64,000 nucleotides of DNA. Origin: Takifugu bimaculatus. Its lineage: Eukaryota > Chordata > Actinopteri > Tetraodontiformes > Tetraodontidae. The position numbers and the translations under genes were made by a program. This document shows positions 1 through 13,217 of this stretch, piece after piece. The stretch covers positions 8,276,686 to 8,340,685 of the forward strand of contig CP034975.1 in the NCBI GenBank assembly GCA_004026145.2. The letters are read 5' to 3'. Under the pieces are notes generated by a model. It was not told the origin of the DNA. It did no database searches and saw nothing but the letters and a program-made list of their open reading frames with translations. How positions within the stretch are numbered: position 1 is the stretch's first letter; the number at the start of each line of letters is the position of its first letter.

Positions 1-3000
1 GTTGCATTAGCATATAAAAGCTGAAATGATTGCCAGGAGGAATATTTGACACACGACTCACACGGGAGGACTCTTTCTAGGTCAGATGTGGCAGGTACCT
101 ACAGATGAGACGTCTCTGGTGAGGGTGATTGATTAGACCCAAATTGTTATTCATCAAGTCTGGTGGAGTTAACGCGTCACACACAACAAGGTTTCCTCCA
201 AAAGCATAAGAGCAGATTAAACACAAATGAAGATCACGGGGAAATGAAAGCCGGATACGTCTGGATAAATCAACAAAGAAATCGCGTTCCATGTTTGAAA
301 TGTTAGCCGCGGTGCTTACGTCTGCGTGTGAAAACATTCGATATGGGACAGCACTCGACCCTTTCTGCAACAGGATTGAGTAGGAAAATATGATAATTTA
401 ATGCAGGAGGAACAGGAGTGGCATTTATTTTCCGGCATTCAGGATTAGCTTAAAGGGACTTCATTGTGTTTCTGTCTGCACTGTCACATCCCCAGACGGA
501 GAAAATCTGACTCTTTTTACTCAGCTAATGTGTTTTTCTTTGAGAACTTATTCTTTTCAAGCTTGAAGACAGGCTGAGGAGATGTAAACACGACCAATGT
601 TACTACGATATAACGGGTCAATAAGATTCTTTTCTTTGTACGGGTTTTAGGGAGCAGTTCATGGAGCAATCTTGCTGAAAGGTTCATGCACCATCAGTAT
701 TTCCTTTCACTTCACAACACAAAGGTTCTTGGGTGGATGCTAAGATAGAATTTACTCTGGTTTCCTCCCCCATTTCAAAACCCTGCGCCTTAGGCTGATG
801 GAAGTCTCTAAATTGCCCCTCGTGTGAGCGTGAGTGAACGGTGGGTGTCTGAAATCGGAGGCGTCCTGGCTCGTGTCGCCGTTGTCCTTGGGGATCCTCT
901 CCAACATTCTGATTAGCAGCGGTTAACAGGAGAAGGATGGCATTTGTGTTTTTAAGCGTTGGGGTGTCAGATTGCTTAAAGTCAACCTAATAACTGTCAG
1001 ACTGGCACTTGCCACCTCCACATAGGACCTGCACGTCAGATGGAGCCCGGCTGAGCGCCTGTCTCCTGGGTAATGCATTTGAAATGGGCGAGTGTGACCC
1101 CGCCCTAGCCGCCCTTCATTCATGCATCGTTAACCTCCCGCTGATTGATTAACAGGGAGCGGCTGCTGCCAAGCCATATTGGACATAGGCCGGTGGTTCA
1201 TGACTGGAACAAATTGAAAAGAACTGATGAAAGTGAGATGGCTTTCTTTATATTAGAAATAACGCAATGTTCCGACCAGCTCGTCTGGGGCCATCTTTCC
1301 CGAGCGAGACTAACCGTTCAGCTGCCCTCTAGTGGTTGACTGTTGCGGCCGTTACCATGAAGCTCATCTCTTCGTGTCTTCATTTTCACCAGCGTATTTT
1401 ATTTTCTTTGATAGCAGCGTTGCACTAGGCTCCCATCTTCCCTCAGAGTCTAATTGTTGTAGTTTCAGGAGGAAAAGAGACACCCAGGATGTGAGCAAGG
1501 CTTCAGAAACTGTTTGAGCATCGAGCTGACTGCGATTTCCTCACGTACACTTCTGTGACACATCAAATGAAAACCCTCTATTCCCTCATGGATGGGGGCC
1601 TTGGTTCAACACCGAGCAGCTGTAAATCACCTCCCGACTGGATCTCCTCTGGTGGTGAATCTGAAATGCATTGATTCGGGTTAATTAGACAAAATGACCC
1701 CCACTTTGATGGAAGGGCGTCATTCAGGCATCAAGGAGCTTGAGGGTTACTCTACACACACCCCAACAGGGTTGGCCTACATACATTATGTAATCTATTT
1801 ATGGACATTGTAGGGATGCTCTTTGGCTTGTTTCAAAGTTGTGCTGATTTCGTCAGTATTTGTAAGGAGTCACTAAATCCAGTGGATTGTGATCGCGTGT
1901 CAGGTCATTGCACCATGCCTCTGACCGACGGTTGGTTCTTCTCATTCTTCCATCCCTGACCGTGCACGGCTGTGCTGATTTGTTCCTGGGTGTTCTATAA
2001 TGCAGCGCCGGGAGCGGAATTCGTTCCTCAACGGCTCTTTTGCAATAATTTAAGTCATGCTTACTTCATTTGAGCGAATCAACTGAAATGAGAAGAGACC
2101 GGGGCATGAAATATGCTCTGCTTGTTGAGCGGCGCGGCGGCGTTGAATTATGTCTGCCGTAATGCAGAGAGCGTCTGTCAGGCACCCTGCAGTGGCTGCA
2201 GTCTTTGGCTCCCCCTCCTCCCAGAGCCCTTGAGCCAGGCGCCAAAACCTCAGGCCGCAAAAGGCACAGTAAAACAAGACAATATGGATGAGGCAGGGGT
2301 ACTTTTCATATGTATCCCCACTTGCGAGTGAGCGGCGAGGCAGACGAGTCAACTCTCATGCACCCCCCCCCCCCCCCAACTGGATTATCTATAGCGGGCA
2401 GATGTTGAGGTTTGCGAGCGCGAACCCTCGTGAAACCTGCAGAAACACATCGTTTCATTTGCTGCGTTCTATTCGTTGGCCTTGCTTTGATCCGCTGATT
2501 GCTCCCAGCTCTTTGGCTCGCCGGTTGTGGGTGGGGGTGAGGTGGGGGGGGGGAGGTTGTTGAGGAGCATTGTGTCTCACGCTGACAGTTTCCAAACAAA
2601 ACAGCCACCCCCTTCCCCACGTCGCTCCATCTGACACTCCTGGCTGGGTTGAGGTCAGTTAAGAGAATCCAGCTGCAGGCAGATGTTCGCTCCTCCGCTG
2701 TGGATTAACACGGGCCGAGCATCTGCTGGCGTCCTGCGGTTTATACTGTACATGCGATGAACAACGTATGGCCACGCGAAGCCATAAACACTGTCATTCT
2801 CGCTTGTACAAATCATGAACACGAACGCACACGCGCGCATGCGATAATAATTAACCCAGGAGGGGTCTGCATAGCTTTGGTTTGATCTCATGGAGTACTG
2901 CAGGATGAGATCCAGCGCTGAAGCGCTGTCATTACACAAACAGTACTTTTATCACTTAATCTAACAACAATGCTGACCCGCTGCGTGATTTTTCGAGTGC

Positions 3001-4434
3001 GCGCAGATGTGCCAGACGTGGGGGGGGGCCTTGATGTGCAACAACTTGCTTTCTTTCCCCTCGCATGGATCAATCTGCCGGCTTTGTTACTTCTGCTCCA
3101 GGCTCAAGAACTGTTTGTTCCCGACTGATTTATAATGACAGGTGAGACTTTCAGTCCTCGAGGCCGCGGACGGCTGGAGCGTCTGGCGGCCGCTACTTCT
3201 TAGAGGGCAGAATTTGGGCTTGGATTCAGGGGAGGTGTAGTGGATTCCAGCGGCGGCCCGGTTCCATGGCACAGACTGGCTCCACCTCCCAGCATGCTCT
3301 TCTTTAGTGCCATCCATCTGCGAGTTAAATGTCTGCACTCAGTTTACACCATGAAACGGCGCCGCGTTGAAGGACGAGATGGAGGAGAAACGTTTACCCT
3401 CTGCAGAAGCCACTTATTCCAAATGAAGGCTTCTGGAGGCTATCCCAGTGGTGCTCAGGTGAGAGCCAGGAATACTCAATGGGCAGTTTGGGGCACTTCA
3501 TCCCAGTCAAACATGAAGACTGCAACAGCGAAACCTTCTCTTTGTGAGCTGGTTGTCACATCTGGTTGTCGAGCTCCAACAGCATTGTCAGATTACCAGG
3601 AATTAATTTGAATGGATCGAAAAATTCCAGGTAATCCTTGTGGTTTGGGTTGAGGTCTCTCCTCCATTTCCAAGCATGTTCCATCAATCATGGGTTCAAC
3701 TTCTAGCCAACTTCTAGGTGCTTTTCCAGGGACAAGCACAACGTGCACTGAGGAAACAAGTGCAGCTGTGCAATACAACTTCCACACAGACCCAACGGCT
3801 TCCAAATCGGACACAAAGTTCTGGAACACGAGTCAGCGGGAAGCTAATCAATCAGGGAAAAGGATTAGCATCCAAAAACAGAAAACAGAGGCGGAGGACA
3901 ACAACAGGACTGCTTTCATATGACCATCCAGCCCAGGAGGGGAGGAGGGCTCTGGTTGGGGGGCGGAGATCGGCCTTGATAAACTGATGGAGCCTTGTTT
4001 CGGTGTGAATATCACACCTGATTCCCTTTGCACCAAAGCAGGATCCACCTCTCAGGTATCTCTACTGTTAATGGATCACTTGGTAAACCCAGAGAGAACC
4101 GCTGTTGATTCCCATTCCATTTTCCTGTCGACCTCCTCTCCCAGCGTTTATCAGATCGCACGTGTCCTCCCACTCATGACCTCCTGCGAAGGTCCGCCAC
4201 CCTTTAGCCAACCGCTGCTCTGCCGCATCACATGGAATGAGTTATGGATTATTATTGGATTTCTGCTGTATACATGTAGCTTGTGAAACAATAGAAATCA
4301 ATTTTATAATCTCCTACTGTAACGTTTCCTTTCTCCTATCGCAGGCTGACACCTTAATGGATCTCACTCCTTATTAAAAGTGTTACACTTTGGAACGCTG
4401 TGGCGGAAGCTTCACCTGTCTCTTTCCTTTTCAG
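1..4434. other. ADAM12 intron, left part (no coding exon seen)
   Basis: This stretch ends at the acceptor of the first visible ADAM12 exon, so it is intron of that gene. No segment resembling the preceding ADAM prodomain exon was found, and the short open frames show no family signature. A run of 15 C sits at 2363-2377. The rest looks like ordinary unique DNA. Confidence 0.7.
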
Positions 4435-7400
4435 CGGGCTGTTTGCAAGTAACTACACAGAAACCCATTACCTAGAAGACGGCACAGTGGTCACAGGCAC
4501 TCACGACTTCACGGTATGTTTTTTTACTCTCGTAATCTATTTTCTAAATTATTCCTGGCGCATTGAACTCTTTTTTTCATCAGCCACCCAACAGTTATTA
4601 CTGTTTTTGGCCTTTTCTTTCTTAAAGCTGCTTTATTCTGTCAGGGTCAAAGAAAAAGCCGATTCTGCAGCGAGACTGACTTTTCCCTATGAAATTGTGG
4701 GAGGCCCGTTTTTGCTTCCGCCGGCCGATTCATATTTGATGAAATAAAAGGGGGACAGAGGTCAGACAAGCGTCTGCGTTTTAGGTAACAGCTCAGGTGT
4801 TTCATAACAGATTGTGGGCAGAGTGTTATGCAGGAAACTAAAGATGTCACAGCGACAGAAATACCCAGCAGCTGCGTCTGAGATGGGCTGCAGATTTACA
4901 GAACTCCTGATATGTCTTGTGTTCTGTTTACCTCAGAAAATGTCATTCGAAGTTGGTAATTGTCCAATTATGTGATGTGTCTGAACACAAAATAGCTTAC
5001 TGGGTTTAGCTTTGTTCGCTAACACCTGCTAATACGAGTTTGCAAGTTGCAACAGACCGAGAATTAAGGCTCAAAATATCAACAAATATTGTATTTTTAC
5101 TTTTTGAAAGTATTTTTGACCCTAATTTGATATTATAGGGAAGATTACTACCAAATGTTTAATCAATTGAATATAAAGCTAAAAAAACATTTTGCAAAAC
5201 ACGCTGCGAGTGCTTCAGATAATTCAGCATCGGCAACCTTATCAGCTCATATCTACATTAATTTACTCAGAAAATCACTTTTACATTTGATAAGAGTACC
5301 TAAAAAAAACAAAAATAAACTAATATATTGGATATGAAAGTCTTTTTCTACATGATCTCCAGGCTTATTAAATTGTGCTTATTATCGAGGAATGAATAAT
5401 ATTAAATAGAGACATTGAATCATCCTGAAATTAGTTTTTTCCCTCAGCTGCTCAGATTCACTCGTGGAATTTGTTTTTTTTGTCCAGGCATCTTTTCGGC
5501 CTGATAATGACCATTTCTGTGCAAAATCCAGGCGTACCTATTCTCCGATCCACAAAGGAGATTAGCCAAATTCAATAATGAGCGAGCCACACGTGTCCAG
5601 CAGAGACATCCGTGAGACGGTCACCGGCCCGCTCAGTTATTACCAGGCTTTGACTAAAATGAATGTTTTTAATGACGGATGAAACCTGGGCATAATGCTA
5701 TAGAATCTTTGTTGTTTTTGCTCCCATTTTTCATTAGATGGAAGATCAAAGACACAAAAGGCCTTTTCCTTTTCAAATATTGTTCATAAATGTGTGTAAA
5801 CTGGTGAGCATTCTGTGCTGATAATCCATCCACAGGTGCATTAAAAGGCCTCTAAAATGTGCAGCTTTACTGTATTTGGGGGGTCCGCTGGGTGGACCCA
5901 TCCACCGTAACGTGTCTCCTCCTCATAGAGTGGATCCGGTTGTTGATTGTGGCCTATGGACTGTTGGTCCTCTTCTCTTCAATGGCTGTAGGACATTGCA
6001 CGCTGTCATCTACGCCGATCCAGAAGACCCCAAACACTCAATGGCTCACATGTCCAGTGAGTCGCCCCTGATCACGCTGCAACATGAGCTAATGGGCCTC
6101 AGGATCTCATAACCACCTCAAGTCACTCGAGACCCCGATAAGGACGAGGAGCGTGCTGAAGAGCTTCCCCGAGACAGTTTCTGACAGTTTGTCCAGAAAT
6201 CCTTTGGTTGCGTAACCCGCTTGGGCCATCTTGGGGGTGAAGAGGCTGGATATGAGCTCTGGTGGACCTTCCTGCTGCCGGCTGGCCAAGTATTCTCCAG
6301 AGAAACGGGCCTTTATATAGGAAAAATCTTTGATCTTTGAGTTTGGCTCATGAAAATGGGAGCAAAAACAAAAGTGTTGCATTTATATGCATGTTGAAGG
6401 GATAAAGATCTCACAATGAATTTGTTTTGATTCCAAGCACAGAAGAAAGAGGCCATGATTGAACTGAAATCAGTGGAAAAAACCTCTTTTTTTTCTTCTT
6501 TTTTTACTCGTATCGATTTTGTGTCTACGATCTCCTGGACCGACATGGACTAATCTCCTGGATGGACGGGCGCGTTAACGATTGCAAGGGTGGAGTGAGG
6601 AAGTGGTGAAAGTAACCTGCATCCTGCGAACCAGACCTCCATCCCTCATCCCTCTCCCATGAGCGCTGCCAGATCTTCACGGGAGGGTCTTTTTTTTACT
6701 GGAACTGACCAGGTCTTCCGAGACTGATTCATGGCTAATTTATTTGTCCTGCCGGCTGGGAGGAGGCTGATATACTGATCTGGCTAAAGGATCCAAAGGG
6801 TTCAGTTATGTGTCACTGCTGGGAGTGATTTCAGCATGATTCAGCTCTCCCTCGGTTCCCTCTCTCTGTTTTACATCCTCTCTCATTCCCACTGAACCTA
6901 AACTCCACACACCACTGGCCTTGCTAAAGCTACACCATTGGAAAGTGAATCGCCACATTAGTGTGGAATGATGGATGCACCGTGTTTTAAACAGAGCAGC
7001 GTTCACATCCGGGTTTTCCTCCCCCTATAATGTGTTGATAATCTTTCCTGCAGAAATAAAGTTATGCGCCGTTTCTTCCTGCAAAGAGGTTATTCATATC
7101 CCTTATATCAATGGATCACAGTCATGATCTCATTAAAGAAACATGAGGTGGCAGCATTAAGTTCCTGCTCTAAATCCAGCACTGCTCCTCCTCACCATGC
7201 ACAAATTACATGATGTCCGCACTTCAGGGCTTATTATTAAATTAATGCTCCATGAAAACGTGAACCTTAACTTTTTCCCATGTGGAGTTTGCCTGTTCTG
7301 CCACATCTGCGTGGGTTTTCCTCTCACATGCAAAAACATGCACATTAGATTGATTGGATACCCTAAAGCAGGGGTGCGCTGATCCAGTCCTGGAGTCCAG

Positions 7401-10400
7401 CCAGGTTTTCTGTCTTACTAGGCAGAAAGTACATCTCCCAGTGAAAGCTCTACCTGGTAGGACGGAAAACCTGGCTGGAGTGTGGCCCTCTGAGACCAGA
7501 TGGGCGCAGCCTTGCTCTAGAGCAGGGGTGGGCATGGAGGGCCGTATCCAGGCCAGACTTTCTGTCCTACAGGTAAACACTTTCACCTGGGGTTCCTTTA
7601 CCTTGGTGAAAGCATTTCCTGCCTGGTAGGATGCAAATCCTGACTTGAATTCAACCTTTGAGGAATGGATTTGACCTCCTCTGATGGGCAGGTCCAATCC
7701 ACGAAGGCTGGAATCCAGCCAGATTTTGCATCCTACCAGGGAGAAACCGCTTTCACCAAGGTAAATGGAGCCCCAGGTGAGAGTATTTACCTGTAGGACA
7801 GGAAGTCTGGCTTAAATCCGGCCCTCAAGGACTGGATTTGCCCAACCCTGCTCTAGAGCGTGGCCCAACGTCCTCTGTGCTCTCCTCTCTTGCTAACATT
7901 AGCATGGTTGTGCTTTTCCCCAGGTTTCATCAGCAACTGTGAACGTACTCAACTTTTGTTTTCAGCTGAACTTTCATCCTCCTGTTGAATTTGACATCAA
8001 GCATACCTTGATCTGTCTCCACGCTCATAATTATTGGCTACATTTGCCCTGGGTCGTTCACCTCTGCGCCCCCAGACAGCTAAACCTCCACAGAGGACTG
8101 CAGGAGGGAGCTACGATCAAACCTGTGATGTCAAGTTCCCCAGATTAATTGTGAGCTTGAAAGCAAAATGTGAAAAAGTGAAAGAGTTCCTCTGAAGACA
8201 GTCCTTTGACTTTTTGTTTTGCCCCTCCTAAAATAAAGGTGCACAAGTGTGCCCTCTGCATACTTTCTATGGAAGGATCATCCGCCTTTAAACAAGTCTT
8301 CAATGCCAATCGCTGACCTCTGTTGGTTCCCTGAAATCTAATTTAATCACACATAATTGCTAGTGTTACCCTGAGTGGATTTGCTTCCAAATCATTGAGT
8401 TTCTAAAGGAATCTGAAGTCAGAATATTTCATTAGCATTGAGTGCAGAGCAACATGTTTAGAGTTCTGATAGTACACATGAAACAAAAGCGTGAAGTCAA
8501 ATATTTTAATGTTCTAGCTGCTAATTGATTTTTCTGCTCCTCTGGGAGCGCCTAAGCACATATTGACAAAGTATCACCGCTCAAACTAATTTGGCAAATG
8601 TGTTTGCAACCAATTACCTAATTAGCTCAGTAATTACCCCGCCTCTGCTCCTCTGCTAAATGGCCCAGTCATGTTTTTGAAATTCAGATGTAAGAAAATG
8701 CTGTTTACATTTCTAACCGTTCGTTATATTTGGTCTTGCTGCTTAATTACTTTACAGCAAGACTAAGACTCCTATTTTACACTCTGCAGGCGCCCAGACG
8801 GAGGCAGGCCATTGAAATTTACTGCCACCCTCTGGGTGTGAAAGCAGCCAAAAGAGAGTGGAAAACTTAAATTTCCCTAAGACAGGGTGGCAGGAGGGAC
8901 CTAGTGTGCCTTCACCTGAGGACGCCTGTTTAACTGTAACAGGAGGAATGTTTTCACGCCAAAGCAGACATTTCCTCTCCGCCTTCTTGTTGGCAGGGCT
9001 GCTTCAATAAACATAAGCCTAATTTACTTTCTCCGCTCCGCACTGCAGCCTGACAGGTGGTCCTCGAGAGCTGGTACCTGGGAATGCGTCAGCCGCCGGT
9101 GGGTTTTGTGCCGGGAAATGCGAAACCCTGCACAGATTTCCGCTCTCATTCGCCCGTGGCGATGACTGGGAATGGGTGCTGCTAACCTTGCAAAAAAGAA
9201 AAAAGAGGAAAGAAAAGAAACGCATTCCCCACCGTTAATTAGCTCATATTTCACTGTTATCATCGAGAACCAGTGTTGTGCTCTGCATAAACCCAAAGAC
9301 ACATTCATTCACACCGGTCCAACTTCCTGTTTTGAATTTTAATGCTCATTTTCTCTGTGCTGCCACAGGCAAACTGCTTCTACCACGGTGAAGTGGAGGG
9401 TCATATCAACTCGGATGTCAGCCTCAGCACCTGCACCGGTGTTAAGTAAGTGTCTCATTTTTTATTGTGACAATGGGCATGGAATCCATGCTAACTGGCT
9501 TAATATTCAATTTTATGCTTCCGCTAGCAGATCTATTTCATACCAAACCATTTTTTAAGCAGCAGCTTCTAAAATGCACCATTTTCTCTCAATAAATGCT
9601 GATTCAGGCCAGCAAATGTGCTTTAAATAATTGTTTTCACTTTATATTAGCACAAAGTGCCCTGTTCTCTATGTGTTTTGAATCCAAATCACCTGTTCTC
9701 CACTCATATACATAAAATTCTGGTTTCTGGTACTAGCTGATAATTTTCCACTTCAAGGAACATCGCTTCTGTGATGTGTGTTGCTGCTTTAACTTTCCTT
9801 GAGTGTTTGAACAATAAAAATTTCACCTAAAAAAGTGACATGTTAGCTTTAGCATGTGTGCAGTCAAGCCTTCAACTTGATCTTCAGCTGTCAGTTACCA
9901 CCAGAAGATGGGTCACAAGTGGACCAGACTACCACCAGACATGTTGGTGGTAGTTGAAACTGTTTTCAGGCAGCTCTGGGAGTGTTCTCACCTTGCCTTG
10001 GCGCTTACCTCCTTTGTTTTTTGAGATGCAAGATAAAGGAAGGTGAACGCGGCCCCTAAACGCTTTGACAGAAAGCACCTGCAACCCGGGGAAGGTGACT
10101 CTGCATGCTAACGTGCCGGCTAGCCTCCCTGCTTTGCCTTTCCTGCTCCTCTTCAGTGCCAGTGCTGGATTTTAATCAGTGCCTCTCCACCCAAAAATGC
10201 CACCGTTTGAACTTGCTGAAAGCATTAAATTACTCATTTAAAGGCTTTTCCTTGGTTCAGATCACTAACCAAAGCCCCGCCAGCCCTTCGGCTGTGTTGT
10301 TTGCGTGATTTAAGCCTCTTTGCAAGATGTGAGTGATGTTCTGTTGCCTGTATTGTCCAGAATGTGTTATCAGAGGTGTCATCCATCATTGTTACCCGGC

Positions 10401-11313
10401 CTAATGAAGATGTCAGGCTAATCACAAGGCTAACAGGCAGGTACAGTCTATGGAATGAAGCTAAGCTATGGGCTGACACTCTGCAGTCTGCAGTCAGAGA
10501 GATTGTGACACCCAACTCATTTGCACCCCTCACGGGATTTGGGAGTCATGAGAAGTTATAATGTCGCCGCGTTTCAAGTATAATTAATGATCTCAGTAAT
10601 ATCATTGGAAAGCATCAGGAATGTTTTTGCAGCCCAGCCAAAGCTCTGAACTGTGTGCTGAGTGATTCCCTCGCGGGAGCCTTCGCTGTAGCCCCAACAT
10701 TTATTTGTTTTATGTTATTTTACTGCAGTTTTTCCTGCAAATAAAAATGAAACTAATTGCACAGAAAGCTGGGGGTTGATCGGCGCGCCGGGACTAATTG
10801 ATCGCAGGACGGGTCGCCGTGATCTCGAAGTTCATCCAGGCTGTGTCTTTAAATCTCAGAGGTGAGGGCGGAGGAGAGTGAAGGAAGAGGAACACGTAAG
10901 GCAAGAGAAAGGTCAAAGTGATACGATCGGCTCAGCTGTCAAAGTGAATCGTACTCGCTGACGTGGGGAATGTACGTACAAGACATATTGTGCTCCTGCT
11001 GCTGCATCAGCCTTCCTGGGTGGGGGCGCACGTGTATATGACCTGGACACACCTGTACCTGCTCACAGACCCCTGATGGGACATTCCACACATCTAACAA
11101 GCGTGTTATCGCTGCTCTCCCTGCAGAGGCTACATATCACTTGAAGACACGTCCTACGTACTGGAACCCTCACCTGAACACACCGATGGGACTCACTGGA
11201 TCTACACGGCCGAACACCTGGGGCTGGCCGCGGGCACCTGCGGCCACCACTCCAACCTCTCGTCTCCTGGTGGAGCTGCCGACAGCAGCCCCTTCAGGAC
11301 CTTCGGCTCCAGA
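4435..11313 (+). CDS. adam12: ADAM12 prodomain exons (3 exons)
   Basis: Exons 4435-4513, 9369-9445 and 11127-11313 encode the C-terminal half of the prodomain. The first carries the TETHYLEDGT segment typical of ADAM12, the second a CFYHGEVEG-type segment, and the third a cysteine-switch-like AGTCGHHSN motif, whose Cys is expected to keep the zinc site latent. The first exon completes a codon begun in an upstream exon that is not in the window. The last exon ends in Arg, which starts the furin motif finished in the next exon. Confidence 0.93.
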
Positions 11314-13186
11314 GTAAGGGTCACGCTCGCCTGTTGCTTTGTGCATTCACACCTCTGCCCATCCTGCCTTCGTTTTACATTTTTTGAGGTGAATCAAGCG
11401 ATCGGCTGTGTTTCGATGGTGCACCATGAAGACGTGGGAGTGCGAGCGAGCGCTTCCTGCTTCTGATGCAAACAGGGGCACGTGGGAGGGCACAAGCATT
11501 AAACATATAAGCAGCAAGCCACGTCGCGACTGAAGCTTCACAATCTCTTACATTTTCCTTTCCTCTGTACCGAAGCTCCCGCGCATGCACAAAAACTCCA
11601 AGTTGCTTCTTCTCCAAAAATCAATTTTGACTCAATAGCACCTTAAACTCACCAAGACTTCCCAACATTTAAAACTAATTGAGCTCTTTGGCTCTGCTTC
11701 CCTCGGCCTGGTGCTTCACTGTGCCCTGAAAAGGACTGCGAGGAGAGAATATCCTGTACCGAGCTGCCAAAGTGAAAAATGTCCTCTCACCGCGCTCCGT
11801 ATTTGGATTCTGACTCACGGATTATAAATACAATACTCTGCACCCTAACTGTTGTTGAGGATTTGCAATGTAGATGGCGTTAAGTGGCCTGCTGTGTATT
11901 TTAGAATCCACTGCTTGTTGAATTATTCACTCATTTCTTCCGTCCGTCCATTAGCGGCGAGTATGGAAAGCGGGGGCCGATAAACACCGTTAGAAGGTAC
12001 ATGGGCTGATAAGTGGCAACGCTGGCTCCGAGAGCGAGATCAGGCTGCGGCGGGACACAGACCGAAACACCCTCTGCTCGCCCTATAGAGTGCAGGGATG
12101 AATCATAAAGGTCCAAGGATAGGGGCTTTGAAGGGGATGAGCGCCGATAAGGTGAAAACAGACTCCAGTCATCTACTGCGGGATGGCGGCGGTGGCCAGA
12201 ACAAAGGGAATCCATCCAGACAGCCGCTGCGAAAGATGGAACAGATGTCCGGGGACTTGAAAGGAGAGGCCGAAGCTAAAACATTTGTTTGTAGTTTGGT
12301 AATAAATCATTCATTTCCATAAAACAGAGGAGACCTTGTCTGTTTTCTGGGCATCCGTGTTTGCGGCGGCCTCGATATCATCCTGTATTTATATTTCGAT
12401 TCGATCACAACGGTCACCAGGTGCTGTTTCAAAATGGCGTCTATTTCTTTGTCACGTTTCCAAACAGGATATTCTGCTCGTATGTGAGCGCTGCGTTGCA
12501 TCTGAAGAGCTCGGCATGCCTCACCTGGACGCCGTGGCGTGCCGCCGCCGCTCCGATAAGCTCCCCTCGGGGGTCAAAAGATAGCGCAGGCGTGTTGGCT
12601 GAGGGGTGATGAGTGTCAGGTGTGGTGGGGACGTGTCCAGAGATACGACGGTTAGCTAAGGCGATGAGTTTCCTGCAGACTGCCTTGGGCTCAGAGTCTG
12701 AGACGTGGAACCTAAACACACGGCAGAGGGTTCCAGAGTGCTCCGTCTTCCTTGAAATTGAATATTGGGGCGGAATATTAAATGCACGCATTTAATTTTG
12801 ATGGATTGGGTGTCGGTTTTTCCCTCAATTGTGAGTTTGAGAATCTTGGAGGAGCTAAAGGGAGTGGAATCACAAAGCAGCGTTACGTCCGAACCCCCGA
12901 TCCGTTTGCTCCGGTAAATTTGCTTTTCATTTGTCAAGGAACACCGTTTTCCCGTTTTCATTTTACGCCAGCGCCATTGATGCGGCATTTGTGTGTAAAC
13001 CTCGAGCCTATGGAAGAAAAATGCAAATATTCTTTCTCCATTTGAAAGGAAACATATTAATAGTTCCCTGTAGAACTGTCGGATGCTGAATTTCCTACGA
13101 ATTTGAGTTTTACTTGAAAAACAAGAGGGACATTTGGGTGGGAAATTCTCCAGGAGCTCCGCTACATTGATTGAATGTAGCTTTTT

Positions 13187-13217
<31 letters not shown>

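Larger units (their letters stand above)
4514..9368. other. ADAM12 intron with fold-back repeats and AT-rich conserved-looking block
   Basis: Intron between the first two visible exons. It contains the fold-back repeats at 7374-7510 and 7514-7859. An AT-rich stretch around 8300-8700 is dense in TAATTA-type homeodomain cores. No coding exon was recognised. Confidence 0.7.

Noticed and set aside
7242..7697. 151-codon open frame on the minus strand
   Set aside because: It lies almost wholly in the fold-back repeat arms; the internal repetition of its protein reflects the inverted repeat.
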